From contig PDPE01000025.1 of NCBI GenBank assembly GCA_002747395.1, positions 124,001 to 188,000 of the forward strand: DNA of 64,000 bases, written 5' to 3'. A program made the translations under genes and the position numbers. The notes beneath the pieces are model-generated. The model had not been told where the DNA came from. It saw only the letters and a list, made by a program, of their open reading frames with translations, and made no database searches. This stretch comes from Pseudomonadota bacterium (GTDB lineage Bacteria; Pseudomonadota; Gammaproteobacteria; Pseudomonadales; Oleiphilaceae). Positions 9,663 through 18,565 of the stretch are shown here, one piece after another (the stretch's first letter is position 1; every line of letters begins with the position of its first letter).

Positions 9663-10838
9663 TTATCCTTCAGTGTATTTATCGAGATTCCCGGTCGCAT
9701 CGGGTTGTTTTCCCAGGTCGTGCAGGGGGGAGATGTCTTCCGTCCAGGGGTAGGAAAAATGCGCGTTAACCCAGGATTTCGGCACATCGGTTATGCTGTT
9801 ATATCGCCAGCGGGGTTGGTTGTCTTTGTCTATCAACAAGGCTCGCACGCCTTCCTGGAAGTCACCCCTTGTGACGCAACTCATGGCCATGTTGAACTCT
9901 TCCTGGAAAACCTCCGACAATTCAAGCTGTTTGCCCCGATGTAACTGTTCAAAAATCAGGTGGGCGGAAACAGGACAGCCGTGTTGCAGATTTTTCTGTC
10001 CTTTTATCAGCCATTTGTCGTCTGTGTTGTGTTGCACGATCGCATTGAAGGTGCGCGGCAGGTCGTCTTCAAACACCAGCTCATTGATAACCTGCAAATG
10101 GGCTTCTACCTGTGATTCCGGTGGCTCGGGTGAGCTTGCGGACTGATGTTGAATCAGGTCGGTCATCAGCGCCCTGTCTTTCCCGGCATCCCCATGCCAC
10201 CGGCTGTCTGTGATTGCCCTGAGCAAATCGTCTTTCTGATCATTGGCCAGGAAGTAGTCTGCCAACCCGGTAAACAGCGCGTCAGAGCAGTTAATCGCAC
10301 TGCCGGTCAGCCCCATATACAAGCCTGTTTTTCCGGGCATCCGATTCAGGAACCAGGAGCCACCGACATCAGGAAAAAGGCCAATGGTGATTTCGGGCAT
10401 GGCCATGCGGGTGGATTCCGTCACTATGCGGTGGCTGCTTCCTGCCATAAGACCCAGGCCGCCGCCCATCACAATACCACCACCCCAGCAAAGAACGGGT
10501 TTGGGGTAGGTATGAATCAGGTAGTCCAACCGGTATTCCTGACTAAAAAAATCCCTGGCAAACCGGTTGGGTCCACCCGGGTCGGATTTCATCGAGTTAT
10601 ACAGGCTGACAATGTCGCCTCCGGCACAGAAAGAGCGGTCTCCGCTGCCATGCAGCCATACAGCGACGATGTGGTTATCATTGGCCCAGCTCTTTAATTG
10701 ATCAGTGATCTGGCCGATCATTTCCAGCGCCAGTGCATTCAGGGTTTTGGGTGAATTCAGAGTGATGCGGCCGAGGGCATGCCCGCTTCGAGTGGCAATG
10801 GTGTCGAACAATACAAGTGATTCGGATGATGTGTTCAT
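9663..10838 (-). CDS. 3-hydroxyisobutyryl-CoA hydrolase (enoyl-CoA hydratase/isomerase family)
   Basis: A crotonase-fold enzyme that releases 3-hydroxyisobutyrate from its CoA ester. Oxyanion-hole segments are FCAGGDI and WGGGIVMGGGLGL. The stretch PEITIGLFPDVGGSWFLNR is diagnostic for the hydrolase subfamily rather than for hydratases. I chose the ATG at 10838 (391 residues) because GAGGA lies 7 nt upstream. A longer reading frame reaches 10961 but would run through the end of the upstream hydratase gene. An ATG at 10856, overlapping the upstream stop, is the other candidate. Gene order and tight spacing place it as step three of the valine operon. Confidence 0.92.
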   Translation of the reverse strand: MNTSSESLVLFDTIATRSGHALGRITLNSPKTLNALALEMIGQITDQLKSWANDNHIVAVWLHGSGDRSFCAGGDIVSLYNSMKSDPGGPNRFARDFFSQEYRLDYLIHTYPKPVLCWGGGIVMGGGLGLMAGSSHRIVTESTRMAMPEITIGLFPDVGGSWFLNRMPGKTGLYMGLTGSAINCSDALFTGLADYFLANDQKDDLLRAITDSRWHGDAGKDRALMTDLIQHQSASSPEPPESQVEAHLQVINELVFEDDLPRTFNAIVQHNTDDKWLIKGQKNLQHGCPVSAHLIFEQLHRGKQLELSEVFQEEFNMAMSCVTRGDFQEGVRALLIDKDNQPRWRYNSITDVPKSWVNAHFSYPWTEDISPLHDLGKQPDATGNLDKYTEG

Positions 10839-10848
10839 GGCGGGTTCC

Positions 10849-11664
10849 TCAGCCATTTTTCCAGTGAGCCTGACGTTTTTCCAGAAAGGCATTGACTCCT
10901 TCTTTTTGATCCTGTGTGTCGAAAAGGTCAACAAATAATTCCCGTTCCAGGGGGAGCGCATGTTGCATGGGGTTGGATCGGGCGGCCATCAACAGTCGTT
11001 TGCAGACCTCCACGCTGGACGGGCTTTGCCTGGCGACCCGGGCAGCTATCTCGACAGCCTTGTTCAGAGCCTCTCCGGTGTCGACGGCTTCTTCGGCCAG
11101 GCCGATTGTAACGGCCTTTTCTGCACTTACCCGCTCACCACACAAAATCATGCGTTTTGCCCAGCCTTCTCCGACCAGCCAGGGAAGGTTTTGAGTACCA
11201 CCGGCACAGGGCAGCAAGCCTACGGTAGCCTCGGGCAGGGCCAGAATTGCCTGTTTTTCAACAATGCGAAGATCGCAGGCAAGTGCGCACTCCAGCCCGC
11301 CGCCCATGGCATAGCCATTAATGGCTGCGATGCTGACACCCTTGTACTTGCCCAGTGTTTCAAAAGCCTGGCCAAACAGTCTGGCCATTTTTCGGGCGCG
11401 GGCTTTATCGCCGTCGGCAAAAAGCTTCAGGTCGGCTCCGGCAGAAAAAAACCGGTCTCCCTGCCCTGTTACCACCAGCGCATAGATGTCCTTATTGTTG
11501 TCAAGTGCCGAAATCGTCCGGCTCAGTGCAGGCAGGCTCTCCTCATCCCAGGTATTGGCGGGTGGATTGTTGATCACCAGTGTGGCTGTGTGGCCAGTAA
11601 GGGTTAGTGTTAATTTATCAGTGCCTGTGTCAAGAGTGGTTTCTGTATTCATGTTTTTACCCAT
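10849..11664 (-). CDS. Enoyl-CoA hydratase (probable methacrylyl-CoA hydratase)
   Basis: A 271-residue crotonase-family protein. Oxyanion-hole motifs are FSAGADLKLF and NGYAMGGGLECALACD, and the acid/base region is ALPEATVGLLPCAGGTQ. Sequence alone identifies a generic hydratase. The position between isobutyryl-CoA dehydrogenase and HIBYL-CoA hydrolase suggests that it hydrates methacrylyl-CoA to 3-hydroxyisobutyryl-CoA. A second ATG four codons in (11652) is an equally possible start, since neither has a strong Shine-Dalgarno. Confidence 0.9.
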   Translation of the reverse strand: MGKNMNTETTLDTGTDKLTLTLTGHTATLVINNPPANTWDEESLPALSRTISALDNNKDIYALVVTGQGDRFFSAGADLKLFADGDKARARKMARLFGQAFETLGKYKGVSIAAINGYAMGGGLECALACDLRIVEKQAILALPEATVGLLPCAGGTQNLPWLVGEGWAKRMILCGERVSAEKAVTIGLAEEAVDTGEALNKAVEIAARVARQSPSSVEVCKRLLMAARSNPMQHALPLERELFVDLFDTQDQKEGVNAFLEKRQAHWKNG

Positions 11665-11698
11665 ATTGTCTGATTACACGTATCGAGTGTTTTGTTTG

Positions 11699-12859
11699 TT
11701 AGCGAAGGATCTCCGAGGCTTCCTCCATCAGCAGGCGCCTTGCGATAATTACGCGCATTATTTCGTTGGTTCCTTCCAGAATCTGGTGAACTCGCACATC
11801 ACGGACATGGCGTTCCAGCGGGAAATCATTCAGGTAGCCGTAGCCGCCGTGGAGTTGTAACGCCTCGTTACAGATGAAAAAACCCGCATCGGTCGCAAAG
11901 CGTTTTGCCATGGCTGCAAAGGTGGTGGCATCCGGATCTTTCCGATCCAGCTTCCAGGCCGCCAGATGAACGATCTGACGTGCGGCTACCAGCTCCGTTG
12001 CCATGTCCGCCAGTTTAAATTGCAGGGCCTGAAAGTCTGCCAGTGGCCGGTTAAACTGGTGGCGCTCCTGAAGATATTTTCGGCTTTGTTCCAGTGCGGC
12101 CTGTGCAGTGCCCAGCGAGCAGGTTGCGATGTTGATTCGGCCTCCGTCAAGCCCTTGCATGGCAATTTTAAATCCCATGCCTTCCTCCCCTACCATTTGC
12201 GTTGCCGGTACGCGCACATTGTCGAAGGTGATCGAGCCGGTGGGCTGGCAGTTCCAGCCCATTTTTTTCTCTCTTTTACCGAAGCTTACGCCATCGGCCC
12301 GAGCCGGAACAAGGAAGACGGAAATACCCTTTGCGCCCGGCCCGCCAGTGCGAGCCATAACCAGTAGCAGGTCGGTGACACCAGCGCCGGAGATAAACAT
12401 CTTGCCGCCATTGATAAGGTAACAGTCTCCCTGTTTTTTTGCCGTGGTTTTGAGGGATGCCGCATCGGAGCCGGCACCGGGTTCGGTCAAACAATAAGAG
12501 GCCAGTCGTTCACCTTTGACCAGGTGGGGGCACCACTGGTCCTTTAGCGGATCGCTGGCAAATTCTGCAATCATCCATGTCACCATGTTGTGTATGGTAA
12601 TGAATGCGGTGGTGGCGGTGCAGCCCCTTGCCAGTTCTTCCAGGATGATGCTTGAATCGAGCCTGCCAAGCCCCATGCCGCCCAGTTTTTCGGGAACGTA
12701 CAGGCTGCAAAATCCCATCTCGCTCATGCGTTTGATGACATCGAGAGGGAGGTGAGACTGCCTGTCCCAGTCGGCCGCGTTTGGCATCAATTCTTTTTCG
12801 CTAAACGCTCTGGCTGTTTCGCGGAAGGCGCGTTGTTCGTTGGAGAAACCGAAATCCAT
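11699..12859 (-). CDS. Acyl-CoA dehydrogenase (probable isobutyryl-CoA dehydrogenase)
   Basis: A 386-residue FAD-dependent acyl-CoA dehydrogenase. It shows the family signatures CLTEPGAGSDAASLKT (FAD/substrate binding) and QLHGGYGYLNDFPLERHVRD near the C-terminus. The catalytic base is Glu362 in LEGTNEIMR, the position used by short/branched-chain members. The enzyme would make methacrylyl-CoA from isobutyryl-CoA and hand electrons to ETF. Substrate is inferred from the neighbouring mmsA, hydratase, hydrolase and mmsB genes. Four degenerate 17-bp repeats sit between it and mmsA. Confidence 0.93.
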   Translation of the reverse strand: MDFGFSNEQRAFRETARAFSEKELMPNAADWDRQSHLPLDVIKRMSEMGFCSLYVPEKLGGMGLGRLDSSIILEELARGCTATTAFITIHNMVTWMIAEFASDPLKDQWCPHLVKGERLASYCLTEPGAGSDAASLKTTAKKQGDCYLINGGKMFISGAGVTDLLLVMARTGGPGAKGISVFLVPARADGVSFGKREKKMGWNCQPTGSITFDNVRVPATQMVGEEGMGFKIAMQGLDGGRINIATCSLGTAQAALEQSRKYLQERHQFNRPLADFQALQFKLADMATELVAARQIVHLAAWKLDRKDPDATTFAAMAKRFATDAGFFICNEALQLHGGYGYLNDFPLERHVRDVRVHQILEGTNEIMRVIIARRLLMEEASEILR

Positions 12860-12961
12860 GACCTGTTGCCCTTTATGTTAAAGTTATTCTTTTTATCAAA
12901 GGTGTTATCGCAACCGCTCAGGCCACCTTGGGCAGGGGCAGTTACGTTTTATCATTGCAGA

Positions 12962-13029
12962 GTGATTGCCATTTCAGGGTGACAGCCATTTTAGACTGGC
13001 CGTCATTTCAAACTGGCCGTCATCTTAAA
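12962..13029. repeat. 17-bp imperfect tandem repeat, four units, mmsA-acd intergenic
   Basis: Four consecutive 17-bp units share a GCCATTT or GTCATTT core. The last two, CTGGCCGTCATTTCAAA and CTGGCCGTCATCTTAAA, differ at two positions; the first two are more diverged. The array ends 4 bp from the mmsA stop and would be transcribed inside the operon mRNA. The period is not a multiple of 3, so it is not coding. Confidence 0.8.
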
Positions 13030-13033
13030 ACGA

Positions 13034-14533
13034 TTACTTCAGATTGATCGTCATATTCGGGCCGGAGGCGGAGGTTGCCTCGTTATCAAACCACCTGGCC
13101 GTGACCGTTTTGGTTTCGGTATAGAAGCGAACCGCCTGCTTGCCGTAAGCGTGCTGGTCGCCGTAGAAAGAGCCTCTCCATCCGGTGAATGAAAAGAAGG
13201 GCAGTGGTACGGGAATGGGTACGTTAATGCCCACCTGGCCAACCTCGATATTGTGCTGAAAGTAGCGTGCCGCGCCGCCTGATGCGGTGAAAATGGAGGT
13301 GCCATTGCCAAAGGGATTGGCATTGATACATTGTGTTGCCTGCTCCAGGCTCTCTGCATTCATGGTAAGCAGCACCGGCCCGAATATCTCTTCCCGGTAA
13401 ATGTCCATCTCGGGGGTGACGTCGGCAAAAACCGAAGGGCCAATCCAGTTGCCTTCGGGGTGCTCGGGCAGGGTGAAATCCGAGCCGTCCAGAAGGCAGG
13501 TCGCCCCCTGTTTTTTGCCCGTGTCAATCAATCCGAGCACGCGTTGTCGGGCCGCCGGGCTGATAAGCGGGCCGAACCCGGCATCCTCATCGTTCCACAG
13601 TCCGGGCTTCGCTTGCCGGACGGCTTCGGCCACTTCGGGTATCCATTGCTGACTTTCACCGACGAATATTGCCACGCTGATCGCCATACATCGTTGCCCT
13701 GCGGCCCCGACAGAGGCGCCCACCAGATGACTGATGACCTGCTGTTTGTTGGCATCAGGCATGATGACCATATGATTTTTTGCGCCGGTCATGCACTGTA
13801 CCCGTTTCAGATTTTGTGTGCCTGTGCGGTAAATGTGCTGGCCCACCTGCGCCGAGCCGACAAAGGAGATGGCCTTGATCGTCGGGTGATTGAGAATCTG
13901 GTCGACCTGGTCTTTCCCGCCATGAACCACTTGCAGCACATTTTTGGGGAAACCGGCTTCCAGAAACAGCTCTGCCAGCCGAACAGGCGTGAGCGGGTCT
14001 TGTTCGGACGGTTTGAGAACAAAGGTGTTGCCGCAGGCAATGGCCAGCGGGAACATCCACAGGGGAATCATGGCCGGAAAATTGAATGGCGTGATACCGG
14101 CACACACGCCGAGAGGCTGGATCAGACTGTAGGTATCAATTTCTCTGGCTACATTTTCTACCGTCTCTCCCATTAACAGGGATGAAATGTTGCAGGCATG
14201 TTCAGCGACTTCAATACCGCGCCACACATCACCTTTGGCATCGGCAAATATTTTGCCGGTTTCCTGACTGAGAATTTCGGCAATTTCGTCATGGTGATCC
14301 TTCAAAAGCTGCTGGTAATTGAGCATTAACCTTGCCCGCTCGGGCGGAGGCACCTCCTTCCAGGATAAAAATGCTTCTTTGGCACTGCTGATGGCCTGTT
14401 CGACTTCTGATTCTTCGGCATAAGGAACTTCCGCGATAACCAGACCCGTAGCCGGGTTGGTCACCGGTTCCCATTTTTGGCTTTGACTGAGGCTGAATTC
14501 GCCATTGATTAGCTGCGGCACTTTCTGATGCAT
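13034..14533 (-). CDS. mmsA: Methylmalonate-semialdehyde dehydrogenase (CoA-acylating)
   Basis: A 499-residue aldehyde dehydrogenase that converts methylmalonate semialdehyde to propionyl-CoA, the last step of valine catabolism. It has the NAD-binding segment [13 protein letters not shown], the glycine motif FVGSAQVGQ, and catalytic Cys282 in GAAGQRCMA, the arrangement typical of MmsA rather than NAD(P)-glutamate-type ALDHs. The ATG follows GGAGAG by 7 nt. It is the first gene of the operon. A 17-bp direct repeat with 21-bp period 75-112 bp upstream is a likely regulator site. Confidence 0.96.
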   Translation of the reverse strand: MHQKVPQLINGEFSLSQSQKWEPVTNPATGLVIAEVPYAEESEVEQAISSAKEAFLSWKEVPPPERARLMLNYQQLLKDHHDEIAEILSQETGKIFADAKGDVWRGIEVAEHACNISSLLMGETVENVAREIDTYSLIQPLGVCAGITPFNFPAMIPLWMFPLAIACGNTFVLKPSEQDPLTPVRLAELFLEAGFPKNVLQVVHGGKDQVDQILNHPTIKAISFVGSAQVGQHIYRTGTQNLKRVQCMTGAKNHMVIMPDANKQQVISHLVGASVGAAGQRCMAISVAIFVGESQQWIPEVAEAVRQAKPGLWNDEDAGFGPLISPAARQRVLGLIDTGKKQGATCLLDGSDFTLPEHPEGNWIGPSVFADVTPEMDIYREEIFGPVLLTMNAESLEQATQCINANPFGNGTSIFTASGGAARYFQHNIEVGQVGINVPIPVPLPFFSFTGWRGSFYGDQHAYGKQAVRFYTETKTVTARWFDNEATSASGPNMTINLK

Positions 14534-14607
14534 TGGGCTCTCTCCAAAATTGCGCTCTCTACAAAGAAGCGCGACTCATAGATGTGGAAGTTTATCCACT
14601 GTTTTTT

Positions 14608-14645
14608 ATTGTTACTGTATCGTTGAGAATTGTTACTGTATCGTT
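14608..14645. promoter_or_regulatory. 17-bp direct repeat, 21-bp period: probable activator site for mmsA
   Basis: ATTGTTACTGTATCGTT occurs perfectly at 14608-14624 and again at 14629-14645, with a 4-bp gap. Two 17-bp half-sites in direct orientation separated by 4 bp is the classical geometry of AraC-family sites. In Pseudomonas the mmsAB operon is activated by the AraC-family protein MmsR. No regulator gene is beside the operon here, so the protein is inferred. Confidence 0.65.
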
Positions 14646-14809
14646 CATCAGTCCGATTGTATACCCTGGATTAACAGTAAGTTACCTTGTGAGAGCCTTC
14701 AGTCATGCCATTTATTCCGAAACGGTTACGTCATTGTGTTTCGCTCCGGCAGTTTTTTTCTCCTACCTGTCTTCCGTCAGCCGTGCGCTGCGAGCCCGTG
14801 AAGTGGTTT

Positions 14810-14838
14810 TTCACAACAGGCATCACTCACAGTATAAT
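14810..14838 (+). promoter_or_regulatory. Sigma70 promoter for thiI
   Basis: A -35 element TTCACA (14810-14815, five of six consensus) and a -10 element TATAAT (14833-14838, perfect) are separated by exactly 17 bp. The predicted transcription start near 14845 gives a leader of about 80 nt before the thiI ATG. Confidence 0.7.
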
Positions 14839-14923
14839 CGGTATCTGGTAAACTCATTCCCGGTGAAATGGTGCGGGTGTGGGTTCTGATTTGGTTGTAC
14901 TTATTGTCGGGTAGCGATTCTCC

Positions 14924-16459
14924 ATGAAGTTTATAGTCAAGCTTTTTCCTGAAATTTCCATCAAGAGCAAACCGGTGCGTAAACAACTGGTCAGCCGGTT
15001 GCGAGATAACATTGGTAAAATACTGGCTCAAGTGAGCCCTGATATCAAAGTGGTGAGCCAGTGGGATCGGATTGATGTCGATCTTGCCAAAGCGGTATCT
15101 TCAATGGAGGTGCCTGAAGAACAAAAAACCTCTCAAACAGTCTCTCAAACAGTCTCTCAAAAAGCCTGTCAAAAAGAGCCGTCCGGGTTGATCGGGCTTG
15201 TCGCTGACATGCTCCAGCGTATTCCGGGCATCGCCAATATTCTTCTGGTAGAGCAGCATGATCTGGTCGATTTTGATCAGGTTACCAATCTGGCTATCGA
15301 CTATTACGCACAAGAAATTGCAGGCAAGTCTTTCGTTGTTCGTGTTCGCAGGGCAGGCAGGCACAGCTTTACCTCGACTCAGATGGAGCAGTATGTGGGA
15401 GGTGGTCTTCTGGCGCATACCAGTGCCGATCGCGTAGACCTGCGTAATCCCGAGGTGACGATCAATATTGAAGTGCGGGGTAACGATCTGTTTTTGGTTA
15501 AAAAACGGTATGAAGGGCTGGGTGGTTTCCCTCTGGGGTCCCAGGAGCCGGTCCTATCCCTGATTTCCGGCGGGTTTGATTCTGTTGCAGCCAGTTACCT
15601 GACCATGAGACGGGGTCTGAAAACCCATTTTTGTTTTTTTAATCTGGGCGGGGACGCTCACGAAATCGGTGTCAAGCAGGTCGCACTCTATTTGTGGGAG
15701 CGTTACGGGGCTTCCCACCGGGTCAAATTTGTTTCGGTTCCCTTTGAAGAGGTGGTTGCCGAGATTCTGAAGTCGGTTCATCACTCTCAAATGGGGGTGG
15801 TGCTAAAGCGCCTTATGCTGAGAGCAGCCTCCGAAGTGGCGAAAGAGTTGAAGCTGCATGCCCTGGTCACCGGAGAAAGTGTTGCCCAGGTGTCCAGTCA
15901 GACCCTGCCCAATCTGGCTGTGATCGATCGTGCCACAGATACCCTGGTATTGCGGCCTCTGATTACCATGGACAAGCTGGACATTATTCGCCTTTGTGCA
16001 CAGATCGGTGCAGAAGAGTTTGCGGCCAATATGCCCGAATATTGCGGTGTAATATCGGATCGACCTACTACAAGAGCCAGGTTGGGCAAAGTGCTGGCGG
16101 AAGAAGAGAAATTCGATTTTGCAGTACTGGATAAAGCTTTGGCGGAAAGGAAAATGATCAGCGTAGACGAAGTGATGGAGTCAACCGTCGTTGCCGGCGT
16201 GGTTGAGGTTGTCAGTACGCCTGCTATCGGAGATGTTATCGTGGATATCCGTCATCCCGATGAGCGGCAGAAATCCCCCCTGAAGTTGACCAATAACCGG
16301 ATTATTCATCTGCCGTTTTATGAACTTGCCAGCAAGGCGAGTGAATTTGACCCCGATAAACGCTATTTGCTCTACTGCAAGAAAGGTACCATGAGCCGGC
16401 TGCACGCCAGTCATCTGAACCGGCTGGGGCAGAATGTGCTGGTTTACCGGCAAGGCTAG
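14924..16459 (+). CDS. thiI: tRNA 4-thiouridine sulfurtransferase ThiI with rhodanese domain
   Basis: A 511-residue ThiI that transfers sulfur to U8 of tRNA and, in enterics, to ThiS for thiazole synthesis. Order: N-terminal ferredoxin-like domain (1-65), THUMP (about 88-185), PP-loop ATPase with SGGFDS at 215-220, then a C-terminal rhodanese domain. The conserved Cys374 in EYCGVISDRP and the rhodanese persulfide Cys485 in LLYCKKG are both present, so the full sulfur relay is likely intact. Residues 69-85 are an unusual S/Q/V/K-rich insertion made by a 12-bp tandem repeat between the first two domains, which helps explain why it is longer than the E. coli protein. Confidence 0.95.
   Translation: MKFIVKLFPEISIKSKPVRKQLVSRLRDNIGKILAQVSPDIKVVSQWDRIDVDLAKAVSSMEVPEEQKTSQTVSQTVSQKACQKEPSGLIGLVADMLQRIPGIANILLVEQHDLVDFDQVTNLAIDYYAQEIAGKSFVVRVRRAGRHSFTSTQMEQYVGGGLLAHTSADRVDLRNPEVTINIEVRGNDLFLVKKRYEGLGGFPLGSQEPVLSLISGGFDSVAASYLTMRRGLKTHFCFFNLGGDAHEIGVKQVALYLWERYGASHRVKFVSVPFEEVVAEILKSVHHSQMGVVLKRLMLRAASEVAKELKLHALVTGESVAQVSSQTLPNLAVIDRATDTLVLRPLITMDKLDIIRLCAQIGAEEFAANMPEYCGVISDRPTTRARLGKVLAEEEKFDFAVLDKALAERKMISVDEVMESTVVAGVVEVVSTPAIGDVIVDIRHPDERQKSPLKLTNNRIIHLPFYELASKASEFDPDKRYLLYCKKGTMSRLHASHLNRLGQNVLVYRQG
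15131..15178 (+). repeat. In-frame 12-bp tandem repeat inside thiI
   Basis: Two identical units TCTCAAACAGTC are followed by two degenerate ones (TCTCAAAAAGCC, TGTCAAAAAGAG). They encode SQTV, SQTV, SQKA and a related tail in the linker before THUMP. Confidence 0.85.
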
Positions 16460-16556
16460 CCGGTGTATCCACAAGGCCGGCAAGGCAAGGAGCAGGCCCG
16501 GCTACCGGATTGCCGGGTGCACCCGGTACCGGCAAATGCAGTATTTCAATCCGGAA

Positions 16557-17639
16557 TCAGTTCATGTTGTTTCCAAGTCCGTCAAGTGCGTTGATTATCA
16601 GGTGGCTGGCACTTTCCATTTCTGACAGGAGCCGGTTTGCCGCCTCAATATCACCGTTCCTGTGCATATCCATGGCCTGGTTGCCCAGATTGTGAAATTT
16701 CCTATGCGGAGCTTCCAGTTGCTTGAATGAGGCCAGGTGGGAGTAGTTGCTGGCTCCTTCACCCTGATAATACCAGTGGCCCAGTTTGCACTCCTGTTCC
16801 GATTTGTGCACGCTGGCGGGGTCGGCATTGCCAAGGCAGACGCTGTAGACCCTGTCTTTCCACACAACGTGTTCGAGCTTTCTGGTATTGAGAAAAGTGA
16901 CGGTTGCGGAACTCTCTACTATTTTTCGCATGTCTCGGGACAGGGAAAGTACCTGATCCATCAGGTTTTCTATTTCAGATACTGCGACTTTTTCGTCTTC
17001 GCTTTGGGCTGCGACTTTTTCAACATTGCGTTCAAGCACGTTACTGCTGGATACGATCTTGTCTACCAGATTCTCAATTTCGCTACTGGCATCCGCCGCT
17101 TTTTGTGCCAGGGACCGGACTTCATCGGCGACAACGGCAAAGCCGCGTCCCGCTTCACCCGCCCTTGCCGCTTCGATGGCAGCATTGAGCGCCAGCAGGT
17201 TGGTTTGTTCAGAGATGCTGTTGATTACATTGACGAAGCTTTTGATTTCCGTGCTGTGACTGTTCAGCTCATTGGACACAGCTACGCTTTCGTGAGCATG
17301 AGTTGTGATTTCATCCAGCTTGCTGACAATTTCATCCGTAATTTCACGAGTTCGGCAGAACAGGTCTTCGGTATTGGTCAGTTTGCTTTTTTCTTCCTGT
17401 AAAAAGTTTGAGGAATCAGACAGGGAATCCTTGATCTGGTCAATATGTTCGTGAGACTGGTTCCAGGATTCTCTGGTCTGTTTTTCCTGGCTGACCTGTT
17501 GCCTGAGCTGACTGATTTCAACATCCCTGGCGGCCAGCTCTTGTTCCTGCCGGGTTATCCGGTTTGTTAAACTTTCGTTATCTTTTTCCAGTCGGGCAAT
17601 TTTTTCCTTTAATTTCGCGTTCTCTTTTTTAAAAAACAT
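16557..17639 (-). CDS. Soluble chemoreceptor with C-terminal CZB zinc-binding domain
   Basis: A 360-residue protein with no membrane segment. An N-terminal coiled coil (about 1-80) leads into a methyl-accepting signalling domain carrying the hairpin-tip motif [22 protein letters not shown]-terminal CZB domain follows, with the His/Cys set visible in [20 protein letters not shown] and APHRKFH. CZB domains bind zinc through three His and one Cys and, in some receptors, sense hypochlorous acid or zinc. It would act in the cytoplasm on CheA/CheW arrays. I chose the ATG at 17639; an upstream in-frame TTG would add nine residues of no evident value. It is transcribed alone and convergent to thiI. 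Confidence 0.9.
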   Translation of the reverse strand: MFFKKENAKLKEKIARLEKDNESLTNRITRQEQELAARDVEISQLRQQVSQEKQTRESWNQSHEHIDQIKDSLSDSSNFLQEEKSKLTNTEDLFCRTREITDEIVSKLDEITTHAHESVAVSNELNSHSTEIKSFVNVINSISEQTNLLALNAAIEAARAGEAGRGFAVVADEVRSLAQKAADASSEIENLVDKIVSSSNVLERNVEKVAAQSEDEKVAVSEIENLMDQVLSLSRDMRKIVESSATVTFLNTRKLEHVVWKDRVYSVCLGNADPASVHKSEQECKLGHWYYQGEGASNYSHLASFKQLEAPHRKFHNLGNQAMDMHRNGDIEAANRLLSEMESASHLIINALDGLGNNMN

Positions 17640-17977
17640 AGTCAAATAACCCCGAAATAAATACAAAACAGTGAAGGATGATCCGTTGTTACCTGTTAAA
17701 CTCTTTTGCTTGCATTTTCAGTCAAGTAGAGAGGGCTTTTGATCCGTTGCCCCTTGTTTCTACAAGCATAGACTTTTTTTCGAAGATTTCTGTTTTTTTG
17801 GGGGCGTGAACGGTATTGTGGGGCAGTATGATACCAATAATCTGTGGCCGGAGACCTGATCATTTACTGAGGGTCACCTGCAATAAGATCAGATATGCAG
17901 GAAATCAGTGAGGCTGCTTCTGGTACTGGCAACGGCCTCACCAGGAAGTAACTATAAGTAAGGAAAGGAGATATGGA
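17640..17977. other. Divergent chemoreceptor-CBS intergenic region with leader hairpin
   Basis: The region holds TGATCCGTTG twice (17679-17688 and 17740-17749). It also holds a perfect 7-bp inverted repeat, GTGAGGC (17908-17914) and GCCTCAC (17935-17941), which would form a hairpin with a 20-nt loop in the leader of the CBS gene. No gene or clear promoter pair was recognised. Confidence 0.5.
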
Positions 17978-18493
17978 ATGATTACTGTCGATGAGGTCAT
18001 GGCTAAAACCGTCTATACGCTTGGCCCGGACGCATCGGTGTTTGAAGCTCGTGCTATGATGGAAAGCAGGAATATTCGTCATATTCCCATTGTGGAAAAC
18101 GGTAACCATTTGCTAGGTATCGTCAGCCAGCGGGATTTGCTTGCGGCTTCCGCGTCAAGTTTGCGTGTATTGTCGATAGATCAGCGTACCGAACTGGAGC
18201 GCACGCACAAGGTGCGGGAGGTAATGACTGAAAAGGTTCACACTGTTGATGAAAGGGACAGCCTGAAAGGTGCGGCGCTGTATTTGAGGAAACACAAGCA
18301 TGGCTGTCTTCCTGTTGTGAAAAAAGGCGAGCTCAGGGGTATCATTACGGACACCGACTTCGTAGGTATCGCTGTCCATTTGATTGAGCAAATTGAAGAA
18401 ATGTCAGGATATGATGATATACCGGACAATCAGAATGGCGAGGATGATTTTTCAGGTGAGCCCTTGCCGGAAGAGGAACCGGGTAACCTGTGA
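17978..18493 (+). CDS. CBS-domain-pair protein
   Basis: A 171-residue cytoplasmic protein made of two CBS motifs (about 1-60 and 70-135). Typical features are the VDEVMAKTVYTLGPDASV opening, RNIRHIPIVENGNHLLGIVSQRDLL and HGCLPVVKKGELRGIITDTDFV. CBS pairs bind adenosyl nucleotides and regulate partner proteins. The tail (140-171) is acidic and probably disordered. The ATG follows a strong AAGGAG, and the upstream leader contains a 7-bp-stem hairpin. The downstream amidotransferase is 72 bp away and may be co-transcribed. The partner it controls is not evident. Confidence 0.88.
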   Translation: MITVDEVMAKTVYTLGPDASVFEARAMMESRNIRHIPIVENGNHLLGIVSQRDLLAASASSLRVLSIDQRTELERTHKVREVMTEKVHTVDERDSLKGAALYLRKHKHGCLPVVKKGELRGIITDTDFVGIAVHLIEQIEEMSGYDDIPDNQNGEDDFSGEPLPEEEPGNL

Positions 18494-18505
18494 TTGGTTA
18501 GTCAA

Positions 18506-18530
18506 AACCGGAAAATCAGAACCGGAAAAT
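18506..18530. repeat. 14-bp tandem repeat upstream of the amidotransferase gene
   Basis: AACCGGAAAAT occurs at 18506-18516 and 18520-18530 with a CAG spacer, giving a 14-bp period. It lies between the CBS gene and the amidotransferase TTG. Confidence 0.6.
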
Positions 18531-18565
18531 TAATATCGTAAAATGAATGCCAGAGGTGTCTCAGG

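Larger units (their letters stand above)
14534..14923. other. Divergent mmsA-thiI intergenic region
   Basis: This 390-bp stretch holds two separate regulatory signals, annotated on their own: direct repeats near mmsA and a near-consensus sigma70 promoter facing thiI. I see no convincing gene in it. Confidence 0.7.

Noticed and set aside
13331..14176. Plus-strand frame opposite mmsA
   Set aside because: Shadow of the aldehyde dehydrogenase; no recognisable motif.
16513..16526. CCGGGTGCACCCGG palindrome as terminator between thiI and the chemoreceptor
   Set aside because: A 14-bp palindrome, but no T-tract on either side; kept only as a note.
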